A DNA stretch of 39,886 nt from Saprospiraceae bacterium (lineage in GTDB: Bacteria > Bacteroidota > Bacteroidia > Chitinophagales > Saprospiraceae). Below the pieces are notes generated by a model, which worked only from the letters and a program-made list of their open reading frames with translations, was not told where the DNA came from and ran no database searches. Positions 34,158-39,886 of the stretch are shown one piece after another; the first letter of the stretch is position 1, and the number at the start of each line of letters is the position of its first letter. The stretch spans positions 1 through 39,886 of the forward strand of contig JALHQW010000070.1 of assembly GCA_022841745.1 (NCBI GenBank), given 5' to 3'. The position numbers were made by a program, and so were the translations under genes.

Positions 34158-34750
34158 ATTACGGTACCCCCTAAAACGCAGAACCCCTTCCTGGATAACC
34201 CAGAAAGAGGTCTTGCGTGTTCTCAAGGGATTACAAATTGCATCTTAGGCATTGCCAGCCTAGGAAAAATCCAGTATCAGTACAGGCAATACACGTTTCT
34301 TCATCGGTAAAGGGATGTATTGCAAACCTTGAGAATGCCCATTAGGGGCGTTTTGAAATCGGATTGGGAAATTTTTAGTGCAGCAGGGAGTTCAGGCCCT
34401 ACAGTGTTCTATAGTGAATTCTTAGTGTAGCATCTCAGCAAAATACGCTGGGTGAGGTAGGCCTTATCTTCGGCCTCAGTCTGTCAAATTTTACGAGTGT
34501 CCAATGTGGTGTGTGTCCTAAATCGGGCACAAGGTATGCATTTCTTCCAATCTTGTATAGACCCAAGGCATTTTTTTTAATACTTATTTCAACAAATATT
34601 TATTAGTTAGATAAAAATACCTGAGTTTAGCTTTTGTGGTAGCCTCTAAAAAAAATATTCAAGATGCTGTAAATCAGCTGTTTATACATTTATAGTTACA
34701 ATTTTAACGCAAAACTTCAGTTTTTTTTAACCTCATCTCTGGCACAAGTT

Positions 34751-34782
34751 TTGAACTTTTCTTCCATAGACTTGTATATTTG
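34751..34782 (+). promoter_or_regulatory. Promoter of the cysteine operon leader
   Basis: TTG at 34751-34753, 21 bases, TATATTTG at 34775-34782. This is a consensus Bacteroidota promoter whose transcript would begin about 10-15 bases before the leader peptide start. Confidence 0.7.
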
Positions 34783-34802
34783 TCAAGTTTCAATTTTCAA
34801 AA

Positions 34803-34874
34803 ATGACGCAAATCCAATTCATCGCATGTTGTTGTTGTACCTACCCGGCAGGGAAGGGCAGCGGCATGTCGTGA
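34803..34874 (+). CDS. Cys-rich leader peptide of the cysM operon
   Basis: A 23-codon frame, MTQIQFIACCCCTYPAGKG and so on to a TGA at 34872. Four consecutive TGT cysteine codons lie at 34827-34838. It sits between a consensus promoter and an intrinsic terminator, directly upstream of a cysteine synthase gene. This is the layout of transcription attenuation leaders: a ribosome short of Cys-tRNA would stall on the Cys run. A possible antiterminator helix supports it. gcagggaagg at 34848-34857 can pair with cctttccgtgc at 34910-34920 (about ten pairs, one G-U, one bulge), and this would break up the terminator stem. A ribosome reaching the stop codon would cover 34848-34857 and let the terminator form. 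Confidence 0.8.
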   Translation: MTQIQFIACCCCTYPAGKGSGMS

Positions 34875-34902
34875 TGAATTGTAGCAATAATCCATCAAGT
34901 GC

Positions 34903-34939
34903 AAAAGCGCCTTTCCGTGCATACGGGAAGGCGCTTTTT
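34903..34939 (+). terminator. Attenuator terminator before cysM
   Basis: A 16-bp stem (34903-34918 with 34923-34938, one G-U pair), loop gcat, then a T run. It lies after the leader peptide and 47 bases before the cysM start, so it would end the transcript before the operon unless disrupted. Confidence 0.88.
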
Positions 34940-34985
34940 GTTTTGCCCCCTTCAAACTTTGTACTTTTTACTTTTTACTTCCTAT

Positions 34986-35951
34986 ATGAATGCCATGACC
35001 ACATCCCTGTTGCTTCCATCCGTTTCCGCAGCCGAAAAGACGCTTCAAGTCGGCCAACTCGTCGGCAAGACGCCGCTGTACGAAATCCGCAATGCCTATC
35101 ACAAGCCTGGCGTGCGCATCTTCGCCAAGCTGGAATGGCAGCAGCTTGGTGGCAGCGTGAAGAGCCGCCCCGCCTTCAACATCATAAAGAATGCCCTGCG
35201 GGACGGACACCTGGGCAAGGGCCAGCACCTACTCGACGCCACCAGCGGCAATACGGGTATCGCCTACGCCGCCATTTGCGCAGCACTCAAAATCCCTTTG
35301 ACCCTCTGCCTCCCCGAAAACGCCTCGGAAGAACGCAAGCGTATTCTAAGGGCATTGGGCGTGAACATCCATTTCACCTCCCGTTTCGATGGGACGGACG
35401 GCGCACAGCTGGAAGCCAAGCGTCTCTACCGGGAGCAGCCCGACCGCTATTTCTACGCCGACCAGTACGCCAACGACCACAATTGGCGGGCGCACTACGA
35501 AACCACCGCCCCCGAAATCTGGCAGCAGACCTGCGGCAAAATCACCCACTTTGTGGCAGGGCTGGGCACCACTGGCACTTTCATGGGCACAGGCCGTGGC
35601 CTCAAGATGTTCAACAACGACATTGAACTCATCGGCCTGCAACCGGACAACCCCATGCACGGCCTCGAAGGCTGGAAACACTTAGAGACGGCCATCGTCC
35701 CTAAAATTTATGATGGGAGCATAGCCGACCGCTTCCTCGAAATTGACACCCTCGAAGCCTACGACATGGTGCGCTTGCTGGCGCATACAGAGGGTCTGCT
35801 CGTCAGCCCCAGCGCTGCTGCCAACTTGTTGGGAGCCATCAAGGTTGCGGAGCAAATAGAAGAAGGCCCCAATGGGGCAAGCATCATCGTCACCACCTTC
35901 GCCGACAATGCAGAGAAGTATTCGGAGGTGATGAACCATATTTTTGGTTGA
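34986..35951 (+). CDS. cysM: Cysteine synthase, CysM-like
   Basis: 321 residues from the ATG at 34986 (34995 is the alternative). A PLP enzyme that joins sulfide or a protein thiocarboxylate to activated serine. The PLP lysine is in GGSVKSR (about K59), the substrate loop is TSGNTG, the phosphate-binding loop is GLGTTGTFMGTGR, and the C-terminal serine that contacts the PLP ring is in VSPSAAANL. The MGTGR block and the neighbouring genes match M. tuberculosis CysM, which uses O-phosphoserine and CysO-thiocarboxylate. From memory, the Arg of that enzyme that holds the phosphate (R220) aligns with a lysine here (EGWKHLE), a conservative change. First gene of the operon, preceded by the attenuator. 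Confidence 0.92.
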   Translation: MNAMTTSLLLPSVSAAEKTLQVGQLVGKTPLYEIRNAYHKPGVRIFAKLEWQQLGGSVKSRPAFNIIKNALRDGHLGKGQHLLDATSGNTGIAYAAICAALKIPLTLCLPENASEERKRILRALGVNIHFTSRFDGTDGAQLEAKRLYREQPDRYFYADQYANDHNWRAHYETTAPEIWQQTCGKITHFVAGLGTTGTFMGTGRGLKMFNNDIELIGLQPDNPMHGLEGWKHLETAIVPKIYDGSIADRFLEIDTLEAYDMVRLLAHTEGLLVSPSAAANLLGAIKVAEQIEEGPNGASIIVTTFADNAEKYSEVMNHIFG

Positions 35952-36042
35952 TGAAAGTTGATGTGGTTGGTAAGGGTTAAAGCACCAAGCACACCCCCTA
36001 TCAACCTCATCAGTCCTCATCAACCCTTATCAACCAAGAAAA

Positions 36043-36498
36043 ATGAGCGACTTAATCGTAAACCTCAGTGAAGAAGCCGTTGAAGTCATCAACGACGACG
36101 CCATTAGTGCCTTCCCGAACGAATGCTGCGGCTTTCTTTACGGAACGGAATCGGCAGACGGCAGTAGGCAAATCACCCTCGCCGTGCCCGTGACCAACAG
36201 CAAGGAGGGCGACCAGCGCCGTCGTTTTGAGATTTCACCCTTGGACTACCTGCGGGCCGAGCAGTTTGCCCTGCAAAACGACACGGCGCTCCTCGGCGTC
36301 TATCACTCGCACCCCAACCACCCGGCCATTGCCTCCGAGCACGATTTGGCCGTGGCCATGCCCTATTTCTCCTACGTCATCGTATCTGTGATGAACGGTG
36401 AAATCGCCGACCACAAAAGCTGGCGGCTCAAGGACGAGGAGCGGTCGTTCGTGGAGGAGCAAGTTCATTTAACGGCTACCGAATCCATTTTGAATTAA
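36043..36498 (+). CDS. mec: JAMM/MPN metallopeptidase, Mec-like
   Basis: 151 residues, a single JAB/MPN domain of the M67 family. The zinc site is complete: the glutamate in FPNECCGFLYG (near residue 27) and HxHx10D in YHSHPNHPAIASEHD (near residues 87-101). In M. tuberculosis the homologous Mec releases cysteine from the CysO-cysteine adduct; related bacterial JAMM enzymes also trim ubiquitin-like carriers. Its place between cysM and the carrier gene supports that role. Here it could have two jobs, since the carrier ends in an extra residue. Spacing to cysM is ~90 bp with tcaacc-type repeats. Confidence 0.92.
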   Translation: MSDLIVNLSEEAVEVINDDAISAFPNECCGFLYGTESADGSRQITLAVPVTNSKEGDQRRRFEISPLDYLRAEQFALQNDTALLGVYHSHPNHPAIASEHDLAVAMPYFSYVIVSVMNGEIADHKSWRLKDEERSFVEEQVHLTATESILN

Positions 36499-36502
36499 GG
36501 GT

Positions 36503-36570
36503 TTTGTCATTGCCGAAGGCAAACCGCAACGCAATACATGACGCCGCAGTTTGCCTTCGGCAATGACAAA
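36503..36570. repeat. 22-bp inverted repeat of REP-like words
   Basis: Two perfect 22-nt arms (36503-36524, 36549-36570) face each other around 24 bases. Each arm is itself a palindrome of type TTGCCGAAGGCAA preceded by GTCA, a variant of the window's REP-like family. It lies between mec and cysO inside the operon, so it might weaken or protect the transcript. Confidence 0.85.
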
Positions 36571-36635
36571 CCGGACGACAACAATCAAGTAATTCTACAA
36601 TCAAACAATTCATCAATCAAACCATCAATATAAAA

Positions 36636-36911
36636 ATGGCAAAAATTATCATCCCGACGCCTTTGCGTAAATTTACCGACAATCTCAGCTCGTTTGAAAC
36701 GAATGGGACTACTGTTCAAGAAGCCATCGAGCAACTGACCCAGACTCACACGGGCCTGGAACGGCACCTGCTCGACGACAACCGCAATATCCGCTCCTTT
36801 ATCCGGGTCTATCTCGGTGAGGAGGATATCAACTCCTTGGAAAAAGGAGCGACTGCCGTTGCGCCAAATGCGGTGATTAGCATCGTGCCGGCTATTGCAG
36901 GAGGCATTTAA
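36636..36911 (+). CDS. cysO: CysO-like sulfur-carrier protein
   Basis: 91 residues with the ubiquitin-like MoaD/ThiS fold. Start MAKIIIPTPLRKFTDNLSS, a middle RSFIRVYLGEEDI, and the end AISIVPAIAGGI all align with M. tuberculosis CysO from memory. Such carriers take sulfur as a C-terminal Gly thiocarboxylate. Here the Gly-Gly is followed by one more residue, Ile, before the TAA. The charging step needs a free C-terminal glycine, so a protease, most simply the adjacent JAMM enzyme, would have to remove the Ile. The start follows short caatcaaa-type repeats. Confidence 0.9.
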   Translation: MAKIIIPTPLRKFTDNLSSFETNGTTVQEAIEQLTQTHTGLERHLLDDNRNIRSFIRVYLGEEDINSLEKGATAVAPNAVISIVPAIAGGI

Positions 36912-36994
36912 TTGAATTTGAAACACTGGATTTGAGAAACCGGGAGGGCCAATATTCAATCCTTCAATCCCTCAATCCTTCAATCTTTTCAAAC

Positions 36995-38131
36995 ATGAAT
37001 ACCAGTCTAACTCCCGCCGAAATGGCCCGGTACGCACGGCATATCGCCATCCCGGAATTCGGCTTGCAGGGACAAGAAAAACTAAAGGCGGGCCGAGTGC
37101 TCGTCATCGGCAGTGGGGGCCTTGGCAGCCCGGTGCTGCTCTACCTCGCCGCTGCCGGGGTCGGTCATATCGGCATCGTGGACTTTGATACCGTGGACGA
37201 TAGCAACCTACAGCGCCAAGTGCTTTTCACCACGGATGACATCGGGAAGTCCAAGGCGGAAAAAGCCAAGGAACGGCTACTGGCGCTGAACCCCCACCTC
37301 GACATCGTGGTGTACAAGACCCGATTCACCCGGGAGAATGCGCTCGACCTCGTGAAGGACTACGATGTGGTGGCCGATGGCACCGACAATTTCCCGACCC
37401 GCTACCTCGTCAACGACGCCTGTGTGCTCGCCGGGAAGGTGAACGTCTATGCCTCCATCTTCCAGTTCGAGGGGCAGGTCTCCGTCTTCAACTACCCCTT
37501 GGCCGACGGCAGCCGTGGCCCGAATTACCGGGACATGTTCCCAGAACCACCACCTCCTGGCCTCGTGCCCAATTGCGCCGAAGGCGGCGTGCTCGGCGTT
37601 TTGCCTGGCATCATCGGCTCCATGCAGGCCAGCGAAGTCATCAAGGTGCTGACGGGCGTGGGCGAACCCCTCGTCGGGCGGCTATTCCTCTTCGATGCGG
37701 CGAGCTTCATGACACGTATATTAAAGGTGCAGAAAAGCCCCGACACGAAAATCACGGAACTCATCAACTATGAGCAGTTCTGCGGCCTCGAATCGCCCAG
37801 CGAACTGCGGCCCGTGAAAGAAATAACGGTGCAAGAACTGTACGACTGGCAAGTGCAAGGCGCTGATTTTCAATTGATTGACGTGCGGGAACCCCACGAA
37901 TACGCCGTTGCCAACCTTGAAGGGGAACTGATTCCCCTCGGCACGGTCAGTGCGGCCGCCCATCGTATTTTAAAGGATAAAAAAGTGGTCGTCCACTGTC
38001 GCAGCGGGGTGCGAAGCGCCAAGGCCATTCGTGAACTGGAAGACTTGTTCGGGTTCGAGAACCTGTACAACCTGAAAGGGGGGATTCTGGCTTGGGCGAA
38101 AGAGGTGGATGCGAGTGTGCCAGCGGTTTGA
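36995..38131 (+). CDS. moeZ: MoeZ-like E1 adenylyltransferase with rhodanese
   Basis: 378 residues from the ATG at 36995; an upstream TTG reading crosses caatcctt repeats. The N-terminal ThiF/MoeB E1 domain has the nucleotide loop VLVIGSGGLGSP, the Arg-containing NLQRQ block, DGTDNFPTRYLVND, and the catalytic cysteine region NCAEGGVLG. The C-terminal rhodanese domain has the active loop HCRSGVRS near residue 330. It would adenylate the carrier's C-terminal Gly and hand it sulfur from its rhodanese cysteine. The zinc cysteines of classical MoeB (CxxC pairs) are replaced (NYRD; no second pair), as I recall for mycobacterial MoeZ, whose phrases NYRD...PEPPPPG and KITEL..YEQFCG are matched here. 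Last gene of the operon. Confidence 0.93.
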   Translation: MNTSLTPAEMARYARHIAIPEFGLQGQEKLKAGRVLVIGSGGLGSPVLLYLAAAGVGHIGIVDFDTVDDSNLQRQVLFTTDDIGKSKAEKAKERLLALNPHLDIVVYKTRFTRENALDLVKDYDVVADGTDNFPTRYLVNDACVLAGKVNVYASIFQFEGQVSVFNYPLADGSRGPNYRDMFPEPPPPGLVPNCAEGGVLGVLPGIIGSMQASEVIKVLTGVGEPLVGRLFLFDAASFMTRILKVQKSPDTKITELINYEQFCGLESPSELRPVKEITVQELYDWQVQGADFQLIDVREPHEYAVANLEGELIPLGTVSAAAHRILKDKKVVVHCRSGVRSAKAIRELEDLFGFENLYNLKGGILAWAKEVDASVPAV

Positions 38132-38137
38132 TTTCAA

Positions 38138-38168
38138 CGTTGCCGCCGAGTGCTGCTCGGCGGCAACG
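38138..38168. terminator. Hairpin between convergent genes
   Basis: A 13-bp GC-rich perfect stem (cgttgccgccgag with ctcggcggcaacg), loop tgctg, directly after the moeZ-like stop and before the convergent ATPase stop. There is no long T run. It is likely a shared terminator. Confidence 0.75.
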
Positions 38169-38169
38169 C

Positions 38170-39321
38170 TTATCCATCCCAACCTCGAACCTTGTACTGG
38201 GTTCGCTCGTGTGTATCTGTGCCACCATAAATCAAGGTTTTCGATTTAACCTTGTTGATAGCTATTTCTGAAAAGGTGTCCAATCCTGCAAAATGCTGTG
38301 GCAAGACCGTTTGCGAAGATTTAACTTCGTAAACATCAAAACCGCCTCCCCGCTTCGTCAACAGGTCAACCTCATTGCCGTTGGAGTCCCTCCAAAACCA
38401 AAAATCTTGCAATTGATATTGGTGGTGGTTTTTCTTTAAAACATCAGCAATAACGAAGTTCTCGAACAGGCTGCCCAGCAAAGTTTGGTTGTCGAGGTCT
38501 TCAACTTTACGGAAGCCCAGAAGGAAGGCAACCAGTCCCGTGTCATAGAAATAGAGTTTGGGGGTCTTCACGATTCGCTTGCTGAAATTCTCGAAATAAG
38601 GTTGTAACTGAAAAACGATATAGCTGCTCTCCAAGATGGATAGCCAAGCCTTAGCCGTTGGTTGCGAGATTCCGCACTCATTTGCTAGGTTTGCTAGGTT
38701 AAGCATCTGCCCAATGCGGGTAGCACATAGCCCAAGGAAGTTGCGGAACAGCTTCATGTCCTGCACCTTGGTCAATTCGGTCACATCTCGGTCTATATAA
38801 GATTGCAAATAATTGGCGTAAAAAATAGCGGAGTCGAGGTCACGGTCATAAATCGCTGGGTAAAAGCCCTTGACAATCAGCGACTTCCAGTCATTGTGCA
38901 AAAGTCCCGACTGCTTCAGTTCCTCAATGTCGAACGGGAGCAGCTTGAAAATGGCCACCCTTCCCGCCAAGCTCTGTGTGATTCGCTCCATCAAATGGAA
39001 ATTCTGGGAGCCTGACAGTATAAACTGCCCCATTTGCTGGCTTTCGTCCACGATGGTTTGAAGATAGGAAAACAGGTGCGGCACACGCTGCACTTCATCG
39101 AAAATCAGTTTTTCAGGATATTTCTTCAGGAAGCCAACAGGGTCGTCTTGAGCGAAACTACGCTGATTGGTATCCTCTAAACTAATATACTGGTAATCAG
39201 GGAACATGCTTTTTAGCAGTGTCGTCTTACCGGACTGGCGTGGGCCTGTGACTGCCAAAATCGGGTACTTCCCTGAAAGGGTTCGAATTGCCGCTTCGAT
39301 TTCTCGTTTTACAAAAGACAT
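38170..39321 (-). CDS. AAA ATPase with DUF4143 domain
   Basis: 383 residues. The P-loop is GPRQSGKTTLLKS near residues 26-38, Walker B is KLIFDEVQRVP, and the sensor is FILSGSQNF. The C-terminal DUF4143 part holds a winged-helix (ANECGISQPTAKAWLSILESSY) and a PD-(D/E)xK-like core (NEVDLL...YEVKSS) near residue 330. Members are very common in Bacteroidota and archaea; the role is unclear, with a link to mobile or toxin-antitoxin-like genes suggested by their patchy spread. It is preceded by a -7 box and by four phased direct repeats, so self-regulation is likely. Confidence 0.92.
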   Translation of the reverse strand: MSFVKREIEAAIRTLSGKYPILAVTGPRQSGKTTLLKSMFPDYQYISLEDTNQRSFAQDDPVGFLKKYPEKLIFDEVQRVPHLFSYLQTIVDESQQMGQFILSGSQNFHLMERITQSLAGRVAIFKLLPFDIEELKQSGLLHNDWKSLIVKGFYPAIYDRDLDSAIFYANYLQSYIDRDVTELTKVQDMKLFRNFLGLCATRIGQMLNLANLANECGISQPTAKAWLSILESSYIVFQLQPYFENFSKRIVKTPKLYFYDTGLVAFLLGFRKVEDLDNQTLLGSLFENFVIADVLKKNHHQYQLQDFWFWRDSNGNEVDLLTKRGGGFDVYEVKSSQTVLPQHFAGLDTFSEIAINKVKSKTLIYGGTDTHERTQYKVRGWDG

Positions 39322-39334
39322 AGCCTTTTTTCTG

Positions 39335-39342
39335 CAAAGTTA
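39335..39342 (-). promoter_or_regulatory. -7 box TAACTTTG before the ATPase gene
   Basis: TAACTTTG on the minus strand, 13 bases before the ATG at 39321, fits TAnnTTTG. The -33 region falls in the first of the four direct repeats rather than on a TTG, as expected for a repeat-controlled promoter. The box and the next 8 bases recur at 39848 before the last start codon. Confidence 0.6.
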
Positions 39343-39347
39343 TGGCT

Positions 39348-39430
39348 AAATTTTGAAATTGCATGAAATAAATTTTGAAATTGCATAGATGAAATTTTGA
39401 AATTGCATAGTTGAAATTTTGAAATTGCAT
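39348..39430. repeat. Four 17-bp direct repeats at 22-bp period
   Basis: aaattttgaaattgcat occurs unchanged at 39348, 39370, 39392 and 39414, each 22 bases after the last, about two helical turns. The repeats lie immediately upstream of the ATPase promoter. Probably an operator array for a protein that binds one face of the DNA. Confidence 0.95.
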
Positions 39431-39462
39431 AATTCCCCCTTGGTATTCGAAAACTGGAATAC

Positions 39463-39663
39463 TTGTTCGGAGTGGAAAAGCTGATTCGGGGACAGTTTTT
39501 CTTCTTGGCCGTAGGCTCGCAAGCGAATATCGGCGGGATAGCTTCTGCGCCCGTGGTGGCGAGCGCCTTCAGCACGGTACTAGCCCTAGTCGGTGTGCTG
39601 CTGGCGGTGCTGGGCTATGCGATTTGGACGTATGGCGGTATGCAATGCATTGTGCGGGGCTGA
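39463..39663 (+). pseudogene. C-terminal remnant of a DUF819 membrane protein
   Basis: The frame is open from just after the repeat array (stop at 39430-39432) to TGA at 39661. It encodes SQANIGGIASAPVVASAF then a membrane helix TVLALVGVLLAVLGYAIW and ends YGGMQCIVRG. This resembles the end of DUF819-family permease-like proteins. The upstream ~300 residues are missing and no start codon suits the fragment, so the gene has been truncated, perhaps when the ATPase gene or its repeats arrived. Confidence 0.6.
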
Positions 39664-39847
39664 TGCGGTGGGTGGGGGTGAGGGGGGATTGTGAAAAAAT
39701 TCGACAAAACAAAAACCAAAAACTCTTTGATTCTTTATAGACAAAGCAGCTCTACGAACTAAGATTGCAACACATATATCATGAATGCAATCCGAGTTTG
39801 CGTTCCGTGGCGATTAACCCAAAGATAAAGTTCATTGAAACAAGGAA

Positions 39848-39886
39848 TAACTTTGCAGAAAAGAGACACTCATGTTTGATTATTTG
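39848..39886 (+). CDS. Possible start of a gene cut by the right edge
   Basis: A -7 box TAACTTTG (39848-39855) lies 16 bases before an ATG at 39872 that reads MFDYL to the window end. Only five codons are visible, so nothing can be said of the product. The promoter word and following cagaaaa match those of the ATPase gene. Confidence 0.3.

Larger units (their letters stand above)
33157..34750. other. Gene-poor 1.6-kb region with repeats
   Basis: No credible gene. Contents are a REP-like palindrome at 33350-33374, a short hairpin cctcca/tggagg-like at 33383-33405, a 9-bp hairpin actgccaat-ctg-attggcagt at 33501-33521, the G-rich inverted array at 33886-34157, and a distant inverted pair (tctcaagg 34221-34228, ccttgaga 34327-34334). 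Two short frames near 33594-33860 and 33868-34174 are not protein-like. GC is lower than in the surrounding genes, apart from the G-rich arrays. Confidence 0.6.

Noticed and set aside
33868-34174. Glycine/phenylalanine-rich frames across the G-rich array
   Set aside because: They are translations of the tandem DNA repeat, have no homology-like sequence, and two overlapping frames read the same monotonous pattern.
34783-34939. Riboswitch (SAM- or sulfur-related) before cysM
   Set aside because: No conserved riboswitch core was recognised, while the Cys-codon leader with alternative helices explains the layout more simply.
39348-39430. CRISPR or plasmid origin reading of the phased repeats
   Set aside because: Spacers are only 5 bases and no replication protein gene is nearby; an operator fits better.

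Overview
The window reads as chromosomal DNA of a Bacteroidota bacterium, probably Saprospiria or a near relative (inference). The signs are a MurF-alanine racemase fusion, two large secreted proteins with type IX secretion (T9SS) C-terminal sorting domains, a periplasmic-propeller histidine kinase with a LytTR regulator, and promoters of the TTG-n19-TAnnTTTG type. Coding DNA is clearly GC-richer than the spacers. I found no rRNA, tRNA, intact transposase or CRISPR array.

Layout. 1-946: no identifiable gene, short repeats and a -7 box. 947-8907 (+): murF-alr, unusually interrupted by in-frame micro-repeat arrays, then a 1,666-residue thioredoxin/SprB/HYR/T9SS protein. 8983-14030 (-): a secreted thioredoxin-fold protein, a MoxR ATPase, an aspartoacylase-family hydrolase, an FMN reductase and a SWIM zinc-finger protein. 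The FMN reductase lies between two inverted copies of a ~130-bp double-hairpin element. 14223-17939 (+): a dicluster ferredoxin, a PA-domain T9SS protein and carboxynorspermidine decarboxylase. 17950-24398 (-): propeller sensor kinase, DyP peroxidase, an unknown 132-residue protein and a LytTR response regulator. 25147-28170 (+): a stand-alone LuxR-type HTH protein, rpsT, uppP and a sialate O-acetylesterase. 28199-33156: GNAT acetyltransferase (-), DUF1080 protein (+), a DCC-family gene broken by an in-frame stop (-), DUF192 protein (-), dcd (+) and a TerC-family protein (-). 33157-34750: gene-poor, with a G-rich array facing its own inverted C-rich copy.

34751-38131 (+) is the most striking part: a promoter, a 23-codon leader peptide with four consecutive Cys codons, an intrinsic terminator, and then cysM, a JAMM peptidase (mec-like), a CysO-like sulfur carrier and a MoeZ-like E1-rhodanese. 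This matches the protein-thiocarboxylate route to cysteine known from Mycobacterium tuberculosis (MoeZ charges CysO with sulfur, CysM builds the CysO-cysteine adduct, Mec releases cysteine). The leader suggests classical attenuation by cysteine supply, a combination I do not know to be described in this phylum.

38170-39886: an AAA/DUF4143 ATPase gene (-) preceded by four 17-bp repeats at exactly 22-bp spacing, a remnant of a DUF819 membrane protein, and what may be the first codons of a further gene.

A thread through the whole window is short palindromes (GTCATT-CCCGAAGGG-AA and variants) and 7-10-nt micro-repeat families (aatcacg, cagtccg, caaccgt, attgttg, tgaaggta). They lie mostly just outside genes but also inside murF-alr.
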